Assembly (NCBI GenBank): GCA_018432615.1
Contig: JAHDSQ010000014.1
Location: 62,001 to 126,000 of the forward strand
Direction: 5' to 3'
Length of the DNA stretch: 64,000 bases
Source of the DNA: Clostridia bacterium
GTDB lineage: Bacteria > Bacillota > Peptococcia > DRI-13 > SM3-B62
Below are positions 1-8,628 of the stretch, one piece after another; position 1 is the first letter of the stretch; every line of letters starts with the position of its first letter. Position numbers and translations under genes: made by a program. The notes beneath the pieces were generated by a model. That model was not told the origin of the DNA, searched no databases, and saw nothing but the letters and a program-made list of their open reading frames with translations.

Positions 1-381
1 AGGGAGAGTGAAAACGGTGAAGAGCCTGATCCATTCTGGGATGATCAATTCATGTTGGCTTCAACACCATGGGGTGATGTATTGATTTTGGGCTGTACCC
101 ATTCGGGACTAGGCAATGCCTTATTGCACGCTCAAAAAATGAATGGCGGCAAGAAAATCAGGATGGTCTTGGGAGGCATGCACTTAATTGATATGGGTGA
201 TGCAGAGGTGAAAAAGAATATCGAGTTGTTAAAGGAAATGGAAGTTGAGTATGCAGCCCCCATGCATTGCAGTGGTTTCCCGGCCCGGTGTATGGCCAGG
301 GAGATGTTTGGGAAAAAGTATCTTGAACTTAAGGTAGGGACAAAAATGACGTTTAGCGAGGACGGTTTGCTCGTTAGCTAG
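1..381 (+). CDS. MBL-fold metallo-hydrolase, C-terminal part (5' end outside window)
   Basis: The reading frame is open from base 1, so the gene begins upstream; 126 C-terminal residues are visible. The stretch starting DPFWDDQ, then LILGCTHSGLGN, VLGGMHL and PMHCSGF, matches the C-terminal half of the metallo-beta-lactamase subfamily annotated as 7,8-dihydropterin-6-methyl-4-(beta-D-ribofuranosyl)-aminobenzene-5'-phosphate synthase-like. In that family the His of the GC(T/S)H motif and the His near the C-terminus help bind the two metals. The substrate cannot be told from this part. queT starts 13 bases after the stop, so the two are probably co-transcribed. Confidence 0.8.
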   Translation, partial: RESENGEEPDPFWDDQFMLASTPWGDVLILGCTHSGLGNALLHAQKMNGGKKIRMVLGGMHLIDMGDAEVKKNIELLKEMEVEYAAPMHCSGFPARCMAREMFGKKYLELKVGTKMTFSEDGLLVS

Positions 382-394
382 TGAGAGGTGTGGC

Positions 395-853
395 GTGAAT
401 ACCAGAAAATTAGTACGCATTGCCGTAATAGCAGCGCTGTACGCAGCTATTACGATTGTACTGCATCCCCTCAGTTATGGTGTAGTACAAGTACGAGTCT
501 CCGAAGCATTGACGGTGGTGCCTTTTATTTTTCCGGAAAGCATTCTAGGTTTGTTTTTGGGGTGTTTAATAGCTAATATTTATGGCGGATTAGGGATGAT
601 CGATATTGTTTTTGGCAGCATGGCAACCCTTATTGCCGGTTATTTAACCCGGAAAATGCCCGGCGTGTGGCTCGCACCCTTGCCGCCGGTGTTGGTAAAT
701 GCTATCGTTGTAGCCTTTATACTCAGGTTAGTGATTGGTGCACCGCTTGTATTAAGCATGGTTTACGTTGGAGTGGGACAGGCTTTAGCTTGTTATGGAT
801 TGGGGCTCCCACTCCTTTATTTGCTCAGGAAATATAGGTGGGATGAGTATTAA
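395..853 (+). CDS. queT: QueT-family transporter (ECF-type substrate-binding membrane protein)
   Basis: A 152-residue membrane protein with about five hydrophobic helices. The N-terminal pattern RIAVIAALYAAITIVL and the following VQVRVSEALTVVPF are hallmarks of the QueT family. QueT proteins are S-components of energy-coupling-factor transporters proposed to import queuosine precursors; that role is known for the family and only inferred here. GTG at 395 is chosen because GAGAGGTG lies just upstream. No preQ1 riboswitch is visible because the gene follows the previous one almost directly, and no queuosine genes are nearby. The energising ECF subunits must lie elsewhere. Confidence 0.85.
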   Translation: MNTRKLVRIAVIAALYAAITIVLHPLSYGVVQVRVSEALTVVPFIFPESILGLFLGCLIANIYGGLGMIDIVFGSMATLIAGYLTRKMPGVWLAPLPPVLVNAIVVAFILRLVIGAPLVLSMVYVGVGQALACYGLGLPLLYLLRKYRWDEY

Positions 854-908
854 AGGATTTATTTTGTGTCGAAGATTATCTTGCTGATATGGTTAAGGGG
901 AGAAAATA

Positions 909-1907
909 ATGAAAAAAGACCTTGTCGATAGATTTGGACGCAAGCACGACTATTTAAGGGTCTCGGTAACGGATCGTTGTAATCTGAGATGTGTCTACTG
1001 TATGGGACCGGAAGGTATACAGCTTATTGATCATAAGGATATCCTGCGCTATGAGGAGATAGTTAAAGTTATTAATGCTGCTGCTGAGTTGGGTATTGAG
1101 CGAATCAGGCTGACCGGGGGAGAGCCGCTGGTAAGGTTAGGAATAGAAGAACTTGTGGCGAAAATCGCGGCAATACCGGGTATCAAAGATGTTGCTATGA
1201 CTACAAACGGCATTTTTTTGGCGGATAAGGCCAAAGTGTTGAAAGAAGCCGGATTAAATAGGGTCAATATCAGTATGGATTCTCTTAAAGCGGAGGTTTA
1301 TCGTGGAATTACCCGCGGGGGAGACTTGGACAAGGTCTGGGCAGGGATCAAAGCTGCCCTCGCTTGCGGATTATCTCCTGTCAAAATCAATGTAGTGTTG
1401 ATGAAGAATGTAAATGATAATGAAATCGAGGATTTTTTACGGCTGGCCTTAGAATATCCTCTGCATTTGAGATTTATCGAATACATGCCGCTGGATTTTC
1501 ATGACGAAGACTGGAGGGGAAAGTATCTGCCGCTGGAGGTGGTTTTAGAGAAGGCGGAGGCGTTGGGTCTTCCCCTACAACCTGTGGAGGAAAATGACTC
1601 TTCAGGCCCGGCGGAAATGTATCGCCTGTCGGGTGCGCCGGGGATGGTTGGGCTGATCCATCCGGTAAGCCGTCATTTTTGCGATAAATGCAAAAGGCTG
1701 CGTTTGACGGCAGACGGCTTTATTAAACCCTGTTTGTATTGGCAGGGAGAGTTTTCCGTGTTGCCCTTTCTCCATGATAATGTGGAATTAAAGTGTATTT
1801 TGCAGAAGGCACTTGATTATAAGAAGGAGAGGCATGCCATGTATACGGAAAACCAGGGCAGACAAGAAAATGGTATAGTGCGCGGCATGTCCAAAATCGG
1901 AGGATAA
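909..1907 (+). CDS. moaA: GTP 3',8-cyclase MoaA
   Basis: A 332-residue radical-SAM enzyme that begins molybdopterin biosynthesis by converting GTP to 3',8-cyclo-7,8-dihydro-GTP. The N-terminal [4Fe-4S] motif is CNLRCVYC (Cys24, Cys28, Cys31), preceded by RVSVTDR. RLTGGEPL is the glycine-rich SAM motif. The second cluster is carried by FCDKCKRLRLTADG followed by KPCLY. Length and motif order match the family. ATG at 909 follows AGGGGAG. It opens a moaA-moaC-mog run; the cofactor would serve the molybdenum hydroxylase at 56.7-60.3 kb. Confidence 0.96.
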   Translation: MKKDLVDRFGRKHDYLRVSVTDRCNLRCVYCMGPEGIQLIDHKDILRYEEIVKVINAAAELGIERIRLTGGEPLVRLGIEELVAKIAAIPGIKDVAMTTNGIFLADKAKVLKEAGLNRVNISMDSLKAEVYRGITRGGDLDKVWAGIKAALACGLSPVKINVVLMKNVNDNEIEDFLRLALEYPLHLRFIEYMPLDFHDEDWRGKYLPLEVVLEKAEALGLPLQPVEENDSSGPAEMYRLSGAPGMVGLIHPVSRHFCDKCKRLRLTADGFIKPCLYWQGEFSVLPFLHDNVELKCILQKALDYKKERHAMYTENQGRQENGIVRGMSKIGG

Positions 1908-1921
1908 GAGGGGGAGTAGCG

Positions 1922-2464
1922 ATGAAACCGCCTGTTCAATCGCCCGCCGGGGAGATAAAAGGTGGGTTTACTCATTTTGATGACCAGGGAAGGGCCAAGA
2001 TGGTGGATGTAACCGAAAAAGGTACAACCAACAGGGTGGCGGTTGCCAGAGGCGAAATTGTAATGAGCAGAGAAACCATGCGGATGGTGAAGGAAGGGCA
2101 AATGGCTAAAGGAGATGTATTGGCCGTTGCTCAGGTTGCCGCAGTGATGGGTGCTAAGGAAACGAGTCGTCTCATCCCCATGTGTCATCCCTTGATGCTT
2201 GGCGGGATTTCGGTAGATTTTCGTTTCGATGAGGAAGCAAAAGGTGCAGGCGGCGAAAGCCCACAAGGCAAAATAGAGGTTACGGTTGAGGTCAAACTGG
2301 CCGGACAAACCGGTGTGGAAATGGAAGCCTTGACGGGAGTGAGTGTTGCTCTGCTGACCATATATGACATGTGCAAGGCTGTCGAAAAGAATATGTTGAT
2401 AAGCAATATCCGTTTGTTAGAAAAAAAGGGCGGAAGGTCGGGTCATTTTATCAATGACGCATGA
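1922..2464 (+). CDS. moaC: cyclic pyranopterin monophosphate synthase MoaC
   Basis: A 180-residue protein for the second step of molybdopterin synthesis, making cyclic pyranopterin monophosphate from the MoaA product. Family motifs are present: MVDVTEK near the N-terminus, IPMCHPL in the middle, and GVEMEALTGVSVALLTIYDM with the active-site acidic and lysine residues (DMCKAVEK). ATG at 1922 follows GGGGGAG. It starts 14 bases after moaA and is 38 bases before the MOSC-MogA gene, so the three form one operon. Confidence 0.96.
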   Translation: MKPPVQSPAGEIKGGFTHFDDQGRAKMVDVTEKGTTNRVAVARGEIVMSRETMRMVKEGQMAKGDVLAVAQVAAVMGAKETSRLIPMCHPLMLGGISVDFRFDEEAKGAGGESPQGKIEVTVEVKLAGQTGVEMEALTGVSVALLTIYDMCKAVEKNMLISNIRLLEKKGGRSGHFINDA

Positions 2465-2502
2465 TTTAAAGTGACTTTGTTGTTAAGGATTGGTGAAGGG
2501 AA

Positions 2503-3360
2503 ATGGGGATCATTGCGGCTATTTATATAAACAACGGAAATAGTGAACATGTGCGGGAGCTTGTCTTAGAGGATAAGAAGCGCCTATCTTTACAGTTGCC
2601 GTTACAGGACAAAAAAAAAGACCCTAAGGACAGGCCTGACCTTGTAGCCGGTGATTATTCCAGAGAATATGAGTGCTGTTTGAAGGTGGAAGGCTTGAAG
2701 TTAAAAGATTTACAGCCACAATGTAGGCTGAAAGTCGGAGGAGGTATCTACCTGCGTGTTGTCCAAACAACAGGATATGTAGCAGCTTCCGACGGTTCTG
2801 CTGGAGTAGCTTCGGTTGAAGTTCTGCTGGGAGGGAAGGTAAACACGGGGGATAGTATTGTAGTATATCCGAAGTATCGCTTTGCCGTGGTAACTGCCAG
2901 TGATAAGGGCTCACAGTCCCTGCGGGAAGATACTAGCGGTCCTTTAATCAGAGAGATGCTCATGCCTTGGGGGGATGTTGCGGAATATTTGGTTGTTCCT
3001 GATGATAGGGATAGACTTAGGGATGTGATGGTCGATCTGGTAGATCAAAAAAAGGTTGATATAGTCTTTACTACCGGAGGAACAGGTTTTAGTCCCAGGG
3101 ATGTTACGCCGGAAGCTACCCGGAGTGTAATCGAAAGGGAAACACCGGGAATACCTGAAGCCATGCGCTTGGAAAGTTTAAAGGTGACACCAAAGGCAAT
3201 GCTTTCTCGGGCTGTTGCCGGTATTCGCGGTAAGACGCTTGTCATAAATCTTCCCGGAAGTCCAAAGGCTGTCCGGGAGAATTTAGCGGTATTTCTTCTG
3301 GTAATGGATCATGCCCTGGAAATTTTGACCGGAAGAGGTGGAGAATGCGGACATGAATAA
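2503..3360 (+). CDS. MOSC-like / MogA (molybdopterin adenylyltransferase) fusion
   Basis: A 285-residue two-domain protein. Residues about 125-280 are a MogA/MoaB domain with VTASDKGS, TTGGTGFSPRDVTPEAT and NLPGSPKAV, the signature of the enzyme that adenylylates molybdopterin before metal insertion. Residues 1-120 resemble a degenerate MOSC domain: GGGIYLRVVQTTG and LLGGKVNTGDSIVV fit the end of the MOSC fold. The conserved cysteine normally found shortly after that first strand is absent, so the MOSC half may bind pterin rather than act as a sulfur carrier (inference). It is last in the moa operon and converges on the glycosyltransferase with an 11-base gap. Confidence 0.88.
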   Translation: MGIIAAIYINNGNSEHVRELVLEDKKRLSLQLPLQDKKKDPKDRPDLVAGDYSREYECCLKVEGLKLKDLQPQCRLKVGGGIYLRVVQTTGYVAASDGSAGVASVEVLLGGKVNTGDSIVVYPKYRFAVVTASDKGSQSLREDTSGPLIREMLMPWGDVAEYLVVPDDRDRLRDVMVDLVDQKKVDIVFTTGGTGFSPRDVTPEATRSVIERETPGIPEAMRLESLKVTPKAMLSRAVAGIRGKTLVINLPGSPKAVRENLAVFLLVMDHALEILTGRGGECGHE

Positions 3361-3371
3361 GCGCGCTGCAT

Positions 3372-4631
3372 TTACCTTTGCTTGACAATATCAGCCAGAT
3401 GAATGCTCCTGGTATGAAGAGTATGTGACCAGGAAACTCTTGTTTTACCAAAAAAGCTAATACACATAATCGGTATCCAGCTATATACGAAGAAGAGGTA
3501 ATGGAAAAAGGTCCACTTAACTACGCGACGCGGTAGTTTATCAATCCAAATAACCAAGAAGGGGTAAAGAATTTGCAGGGAAAAGACTAATTCCCAGAGA
3601 AGGGGCGGCCAAATGTATCGAAAAACAGGGGTGTAGATATTGACTACGAATGCGTCGAATAAGCCGATGAGGGAGAAAACACCCATAAATAGTACCAGTA
3701 AGGGTTGTATCGATTGGAGAGCGCCGTCGAAAAGAACTTTAGTTCTCTTGCTAAGGGCCTGCTTGATGAATTCCAGGCTGTATGTACGGAACAATTCAAC
3801 ATGGCCTAATGCCCAACGCTTTCGCTGGTGCCAGGCTTGTTGGAAAGTAAGGGGCTTTTCGTCGTAGACGATAGCTTCGTGAGCCCAGGTTGTTTTGTAT
3901 CCGAGCAGGAGTGCTTTAAGACTGAATTCCATATCCTCTGTTAAAGAGGTTGCACCCCAGCCGATTTCCTTTAAGACATCAAGGGAGATAGTCATTCCTG
4001 TGCCTGCCAGATAATTTGACAATCCCAGATTATACCGAGCTAGCTGTAACATGCGATTAGGCACCCAAAAAGACATGGCGAAGACTGCGGTTACCCAGGT
4101 GTCGGTGGGGTTTTTCGCGTCAATGTATCCCTGTACAATTTTGGCTCCACCGCAAAGCCGGTTGTTCATATGCTTTAGAAACTGCAAATCTACCAGGTTA
4201 TCGGCATCAAAAATAACAACGGCATCATATTTTTTTGGCATGGTGTACAGCTTGTTGAAGAACCATTCCAGGGCATAACCTTTTCCCCTAAGCTCGGTAT
4301 TGAATCTTTCATATACGATTGCACCATGTTTTCTTGCAGTATCTGCCGTCAAATCGGTGGCGTTATCGGCAATTACAAACACATCGTATAGCTCCCGAGG
4401 ATAATCCAGGGAGTTGAGGTTTGTTACCAAAGGGCCGACAACCATTTCCTCGTTGTGTGCCGGGACAATAATGGCGAACTTTTTTTGCGGAGAGTATTCT
4501 TTTGTGGTGCGAAAATGCACAAGGCCTGACATTCCCAGAACGAAGAAATAGAAGGCAAGCAGGGAAAAGACAAGCTGCGCCGGGATCATGATATAATCTA
4601 AAGGCATGATAAATAGTTCTTTAAAGCTCAC
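3372..4631 (-). CDS. family 2 glycosyltransferase, membrane-bound
   Basis: A 419-residue processive-type GT2 enzyme. It has one N-terminal membrane segment, a GT-A domain with IIVPAHNEE, the metal-binding FDADN (DxD), the catalytic LTEDME and the acceptor-site QRKRW, and three to four C-terminal membrane helices. This layout is that of synthases that polymerise or extend cell-surface polysaccharide with nucleotide-sugar donors; the sugar is not known. GTG at 4631 is preferred because GGAGG sits 8 bases upstream; longer ATG starts at 4667 and 4724 lack a well-spaced ribosome site. No other polysaccharide genes are adjacent. Confidence 0.88.
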   Translation of the reverse strand: MSFKELFIMPLDYIMIPAQLVFSLLAFYFFVLGMSGLVHFRTTKEYSPQKKFAIIVPAHNEEMVVGPLVTNLNSLDYPRELYDVFVIADNATDLTADTARKHGAIVYERFNTELRGKGYALEWFFNKLYTMPKKYDAVVIFDADNLVDLQFLKHMNNRLCGGAKIVQGYIDAKNPTDTWVTAVFAMSFWVPNRMLQLARYNLGLSNYLAGTGMTISLDVLKEIGWGATSLTEDMEFSLKALLLGYKTTWAHEAIVYDEKPLTFQQAWHQRKRWALGHVELFRTYSLEFIKQALSKRTKVLFDGALQSIQPLLVLFMGVFSLIGLFDAFVVNIYTPVFRYIWPPLLWELVFSLQILYPFLVIWIDKLPRRVVKWTFFHYLFFVYSWIPIMCISFFGKTRVSWSHTLHTRSIHLADIVKQR

Positions 4632-4931
4632 AGGTTCTGTCCTCCAAATAATATTTAATAAAAGCATCTTTCTTTTGTATTTCCTTCTTATAGTATGACT
4701 TGATTGTTGCCAATTTAGTTCCAAACAATCATATCATATTTTACCATAAAATTCGTTGTTGTTTTTGTACTAACTTTGGCGAAACTTGCAATTTTATTTT
4801 CTAATTATATAATTTAGGTATATACTAATTATGCAATCTAGGTATATACTTAAATACCGATATTTATGATGAGAAATCATTTTGGCAATAGAATTACGAT
4901 CAAACGCAACAGTGTCAAGAGGAGGAGTGTA
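4632..4931. other. divergent intergenic region, AT-rich
   Basis: This 300-base region separates the minus-strand glycosyltransferase from the plus-strand PspC-like gene and should hold both promoters. No gene is seen. Its one clear structure is the tandem 24-base repeat at 4802-4849, listed separately. Confidence 0.6.
4802..4849. repeat. tandem 24-base direct repeat upstream of the PspC-like gene
   Basis: Two adjacent 24-base units (4802-4825 and 4826-4849) both start TAATTAT and end TAGGTATATAC, with three mismatches. They lie about 80-130 bases before the PspC-like start and between two divergent genes. A tandem operator is the simplest reading, but no regulator is identified. Confidence 0.7.
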
Positions 4932-5129
4932 ATGACCGAAAAAAAACTTTACCGTTCTCTAACCAAGAAAAAGATAGCCGGAGTTTGCGGCGGCTTGAGT
5001 GACTATTTTGATTTGGATGTATCCTTAATACGCGTGTTGTTGGTGGCTATGGTTGTGTTGGGTTGTGGTTCAGGTATAATTCTATACATTCTTTGTTGGC
5101 TGATTATACCTGAGGAGCCATATTATTAA
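4932..5129 (+). CDS. PspC domain protein
   Basis: A 65-residue small membrane protein. LYRSLTKKKIAGVCGGLSDYF and the following hydrophobic helix ending CWLIIPEE are the PspC signature (phage-shock protein C family). These proteins take part in envelope stress sensing in several phyla; the role here is inferred. ATG at 4932 is chosen over an in-frame ATG at 4866 because AGGAGGAG lies directly upstream and the family starts here. It is followed by yhbY. Confidence 0.85.
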   Translation: MTEKKLYRSLTKKKIAGVCGGLSDYFDLDVSLIRVLLVAMVVLGCGSGIILYILCWLIIPEEPYY

Positions 5130-5151
5130 AAAATGAACAGGGAGCATATTT

Positions 5152-5203
5152 AAGGAGGTGTTATCAGCACCGTCGGAGCAAGACGATTGAGTGCTGTTGC
5201 CAA
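5152..5203 (+). promoter_or_regulatory. ribosome site separated from yhbY start by a stable hairpin
   Basis: A perfect AAGGAGG (5152-5158) lies 45 bases before the yhbY ATG at 5204, too far for normal use. Between them CAGCACCGTC (5165-5174) can pair with GACG (5182-5185) and GTGCTG (5191-5196), leaving a 7-base loop and a 5-base bulge. Folding would shorten the effective spacer to about 13 bases. No in-frame ATG, GTG or TTG lies closer to the ribosome site. Confidence 0.5.
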
Positions 5204-5497
5204 ATGTTAACAGGAAGACAAAGAAGATTTTTACGGGCCTTTGGTACAGGGATAGATCCTGTAATTCAAATCGGGAAATCCGGAGTAACGGAAGCTGTCT
5301 ACAGACAGTTGGATGAGGTCTTGGAGTCCCGGGAGCTTGTCAAGGTAAGGGTTATTTCCAATGCGCCGGTGGAACCTCAAAATATTGCGGACGATTTAGC
5401 CGATGCGACCCGATCTGAAGTGGTACAAATAATAGGACGTAATCTTCTTTTTTATCGGCGGTCGGAAAAGAAGCCCTTCATTGAGCTTCCCCGCTAA
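5204..5497 (+). CDS. yhbY: YhbY-type CRM-domain RNA-binding protein
   Basis: A 97-residue single CRM-domain protein. It begins LTGRQRRFLRAFGTGIDPVIQIGKSG and contains the GxxG-like IIGRNLLFYR motif; both are typical of YhbY, which associates with pre-50S ribosomal particles. Length matches the family. It lies between pspC-like and proB, 21 bases before the chosen proB start. In many Firmicutes yhbY, nadD, yqeK and rsfS sit together, and here the same set is present with proB and an RRM gene inserted. Confidence 0.93.
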   Translation: MLTGRQRRFLRAFGTGIDPVIQIGKSGVTEAVYRQLDEVLESRELVKVRVISNAPVEPQNIADDLADATRSEVVQIIGRNLLFYRRSEKKPFIELPR

Positions 5498-5518
5498 TCT
5501 ATGTGTCAGGTGATGTCT

Positions 5519-6652
5519 ATGAGAACGAAAGAACATAAAGAATTATTAACTGCAGCTAAACGGATAGTTGTTAAAGTAGGAACCAGTACTTTGACTCACC
5601 CTAACGGTAAGCTCAATTTATTTCGGATGGAGAGCTTAGCCCGGGATATAGCCGACCTCAGCAATCGCGGGCTGGAGGTCATTTTGGTTTCTTCCGGTGC
5701 CATCAGTGCCGGTATGGGCAGGATGGGCATTGCTGAAAAACCCAAGGCTATGCCTGAAAAACAGGCATTGGCTGCTGTGGGCCAAGGAATATTGCTTCAT
5801 ATGTATGAGAAGCTCTTTGGTGAATATGAGCAGATTGTTGCTCAGGTTCTGCTTACTAAGGACGATATACAGAATAGGGAAAGGTATTTGAATGCCAGGA
5901 ATACACTCTTTGCTCTGCTTAATTATGGGGTAACACCGATTATTAATGAAAATGATACGGTAGTTGTTGAGGAGATTAAGTTCGGTGAAAATGATACATT
6001 ATCGGCCTCAGTGGCAGGACTTGTTGACGCGGATTTGTTAGTGCTTTTATCGGATATTGAGGGGTTGTATACCGCTGATCCGCGGATAGACGATGATGCT
6101 CAGTATATTGATGTGGTTGAGGAAATAACGCCGGAGATAGAGAGTCTTGCCGGCGATTCGGTAAGTAAGCTGGCTTGTGGGGGGATGGTTACAAAGATCA
6201 AGGCAGCCAGAATAGCTTGCGGGATGGGTGTGCCCATGGTTGTCGCCAACGGCTCCAGAGGGGGAATAATTCGGGAAATCATTGAGGGTAAGGAGTGCGG
6301 GACGCTTTTTTTGCCCCGCGGCGGACACTTGAATTCCCGTAAATGCTGGATTGCCTTCGGTTCGAAAACAAGCGGACTTATCAGATTGGATAGGGGAGCC
6401 GAACAGGCTATTGTAAAAAAAGGGAAGAGCCTTTTGCCAAGCGGTATTATTGGAGTTGAGGGTGAATTTAGCAGAGGGGATGTCGTCAGTCTTTACGGTA
6501 GTAAAGGTGAGATTGCACGTGGCATCGTGAACTATGGGTCGGCTGATATTGATAAGATTAAGGGATGCCAGAGCAATGAGATTACGGAGAAACTGGGCTA
6601 TAAAGATGACGACGAGGTGATACACCGGGATAATCTTACGTTATGCGTGTGA
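5519..6652 (+). CDS. proB: glutamate 5-kinase ProB
   Basis: A 377-residue enzyme that phosphorylates glutamate, the first step of proline synthesis. The amino-acid kinase domain has VVKVGTSTL, VSSGAISAGM, NENDTV and LLSDIEGLYTADPR; the C-terminal part from about residue 280 is a PUA domain (RGDVVSLYG). ATG at 5519 is preferred over ATG at 5501 because CAGGTGATG precedes it at normal spacing. proA, often next door, is not in the following interval. Confidence 0.95.
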   Translation: MRTKEHKELLTAAKRIVVKVGTSTLTHPNGKLNLFRMESLARDIADLSNRGLEVILVSSGAISAGMGRMGIAEKPKAMPEKQALAAVGQGILLHMYEKLFGEYEQIVAQVLLTKDDIQNRERYLNARNTLFALLNYGVTPIINENDTVVVEEIKFGENDTLSASVAGLVDADLLVLLSDIEGLYTADPRIDDDAQYIDVVEEITPEIESLAGDSVSKLACGGMVTKIKAARIACGMGVPMVVANGSRGGIIREIIEGKECGTLFLPRGGHLNSRKCWIAFGSKTSGLIRLDRGAEQAIVKKGKSLLPSGIIGVEGEFSRGDVVSLYGSKGEIARGIVNYGSADIDKIKGCQSNEITEKLGYKDDDEVIHRDNLTLCV

Positions 6653-6991
6653 GATAATTTAGTTCTTACCTTCGTTGCCTGATAAAAAACCGGGTCTTAT
6701 GATATAAGCGGCGGTGCGGCTGTTGCCAGTATATTCTTGCTCTTGCCTTCCATAACAATCGTCTTATGAAGTATCTAAGCATGGCGTTTTTACCTTTCTT
6801 TCCGGATGCTTGGTCACATTTTTGTGCCGGGGTAATCTGGTTAGGATATAGTATGTTTTAAAAAACCCCGAGGTTCTTTGGGATGTTGATTAAATCCGCA
6901 AATTGTACAGAGGTGCAAGATAGAAAATTCTGCTTGTTTGTCACAAGGATATAATGTTATACTGGGGTAAATCGTGGCATAGGAGAAAAAT
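6653..6991. other. intergenic region between proB and nadD
   Basis: These 339 bases hold no gene I can support. A weak promoter for nadD is possible near the right end: TTGTTT about 18 bases before TATACT (around 6934-6963). No terminator with a clear uridine run was found after proB. Confidence 0.4.
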
Positions 6992-7633
6992 ATGGACGAG
7001 CATACGGATGTGCAATTTAAATCACTGAGCAGGGTAGGGATAATGGGGGGAACATTTGATCCGATACACCTGGGACATTTGGTGACGGCTGAGGCAGCTC
7101 GTTCCGAATTCAAGTTGGATAAGGTTATCTACGTTCCTTCCGGTCAGCCGCCTCACAAGAAGGGTCTGCACGTTACCGACAAAAAACGCCGCTATTTGAT
7201 GACATTTCTGGCTGTTTCCGCCAACCCATATTTTGAGGTTTCACGTGCAGAGATTGAACGCCCGGGAGAAACTTATACTATTGACACGGTACGCTATTTT
7301 AAAAAAAACATGGCTTTGGGTAGTGAATTGTTTTTTATCACGGGAGCAGACGCGATTTTTGAGATTTTATCTTGGAAGAATGTGGATGAGCTATTTGAAT
7401 TGTGTACGTTTATTGCCGCTACTAGGCCGGGTTATAACCTGGGTGGTTTAAGAAAAAAACTGTCCACGGAGTTAAAAGGGCGGCAGTTGGAGAAAATAAT
7501 ACCTATTGAGGTTCCGGCTATGGCCATTTCTTCCACTGATATCCGCGAGAGGGTCAAAAAGGGCAGAACAATCAAGTACTTACTGCCGGAGCCGGTTGAG
7601 AATTATATTCATAAAAAGAATTTGTACAAGTAA
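6992..7633 (+). CDS. nadD: nicotinate-nucleotide adenylyltransferase NadD
   Basis: A 213-residue enzyme that adenylates nicotinate mononucleotide in NAD synthesis. [12 protein letters not shown] is the nucleotidyltransferase signature with the H-x-G-H type motif, and [11 protein letters not shown] is the second ATP-binding motif. About 10 residues precede the usual start, but ATG at 6992 has AGGAGA upstream. It is followed by the RRM gene, yqeK and rsfS, a conserved neighbourhood. Confidence 0.95.
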   Translation: MDEHTDVQFKSLSRVGIMGGTFDPIHLGHLVTAEAARSEFKLDKVIYVPSGQPPHKKGLHVTDKKRRYLMTFLAVSANPYFEVSRAEIERPGETYTIDTVRYFKKNMALGSELFFITGADAIFEILSWKNVDELFELCTFIAATRPGYNLGGLRKKLSTELKGRQLEKIIPIEVPAMAISSTDIRERVKKGRTIKYLLPEPVENYIHKKNLYK

Positions 7634-7730
7634 TAATACTGTTTGATTTAGACGGAACGAAGTATAATAGAGGGTCTTTAACGCATAATAAAAGCAGAGA
7701 AATTTTTAATTGTTGATAGAGGTGAACGAA

Positions 7731-8006
7731 TTGGCAAAAACCATCTATGTGGGTAATATTCCTTGGACAACTACGCCCCAAGATTTAGTTGATTACTTTA
7801 GTGAATATGGACGAGTCATCAGCAGCAGAGTGATAAAGGACAAAGAAACTAACCGTTCCCGGGGCTTTGGTTTCATAGAGGTTGCCGACGAAGACGTCGA
7901 AAAGATACTTGAAGTCACTGACGGCAAAGAGTATAAAGGGCGTGTTCTGACTGTTAATGAGGCAAAGGAAAGGGATAATGAAGCAGAAAAAAACCTTGCC
8001 CCCTAA
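7731..8006 (+). CDS. RRM-type RNA-binding protein
   Basis: A 91-residue single RNA-recognition-motif protein. RNP2 is IYVGNI (residues 4-9) and RNP1 is RSRGFGFIEV. Such small RRM proteins occur in cyanobacteria and some Clostridia and bind RNA; the target is unknown. TTG at 7731 is chosen because GAGGTGA sits 5 bases upstream, and AKTIYVGNI is the usual start. An intrinsic terminator overlaps the stop codon. Confidence 0.9.
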   Translation: MAKTIYVGNIPWTTTPQDLVDYFSEYGRVISSRVIKDKETNRSRGFGFIEVADEDVEKILEVTDGKEYKGRVLTVNEAKERDNEAEKNLAP

Positions 8007-8022
8007 TCTATGGGGGTTTTTT
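7999..8022 (+). terminator. intrinsic terminator after the RRM gene
   Basis: CCCCC (7999-8003) pairs with GGGGG (8012-8016) and is followed by TTTTTT. The stem starts inside the last codons of the RRM gene. The next gene, yqeK, starts only 25 bases downstream, so readthrough or a nearby promoter must feed it. Confidence 0.75.
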
Positions 8023-8046
8023 GTTTTTATCTCGGAGAGGAAAAAA

Positions 8047-8628
8047 ATGGATAACAATTATTTGTGTAATATAGTAAGAAAAAGGTTAAGTGAAAAAAGA
8101 TTCAATCACTCCCTGCGCGTGGTTGAAACAGCCTTGAAAATGGCTGAAGGTTTAAAGGTTGACAAGGAGAAGACTCACGTTGCCTCCCTTTTGCACGATT
8201 ATGCGAAGAATATGTCTCCTGAGGAACTTCTTTCGATTGCCAGAAGGAATCAACTGATTTCTTCTTGGGTCGAAGAACGGCAGCCCGGCTTGCTGCACGG
8301 TCCGGTGGCGGCTTATTTATGCAAAAAGGAACACGGGATTGAAGATGAAGGGATATTGCGGGCTATACGCTTCCACACAACGGGATGCGAGAACATGACC
8401 ACCCTGGATAAAATTGTGTATTTAGCGGATGTTATTGAGCCGGGGCGTACATATGAAGGAGTAGATGAATTAAGGGATATTTGTAAACATGATATTAATA
8501 GAGGTCTGTTATTTGCATTTGATCGTACAATTGGTTATGTTATAAAAAGAAGGATGCTAATTCATCCGTTTACTGTTGAAGCCAGAAACTGGATAATTAC
8601 GGAAATAGAACGAGGGGGAATGCTATGA
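8047..8628 (+). CDS. yqeK: HD-domain hydrolase YqeK (bis(5'-nucleosyl)-tetraphosphatase)
   Basis: A 193-residue HD-domain protein. Visible motifs are FNHSLRVVETA, LLHDYAKN (the HD pair), HGPVAAYL and FHTTG, in the order of the YqeK family, whose members hydrolyse Ap4A symmetrically to ADP. ATG at 8047 follows GGAGAGG; longer in-frame starts would run through the upstream terminator. The last four bases overlap the start of rsfS (ATGA), which indicates translational coupling. Confidence 0.93.
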   Translation: MDNNYLCNIVRKRLSEKRFNHSLRVVETALKMAEGLKVDKEKTHVASLLHDYAKNMSPEELLSIARRNQLISSWVEERQPGLLHGPVAAYLCKKEHGIEDEGILRAIRFHTTGCENMTTLDKIVYLADVIEPGRTYEGVDELRDICKHDINRGLLFAFDRTIGYVIKRRMLIHPFTVEARNWIITEIERGGML

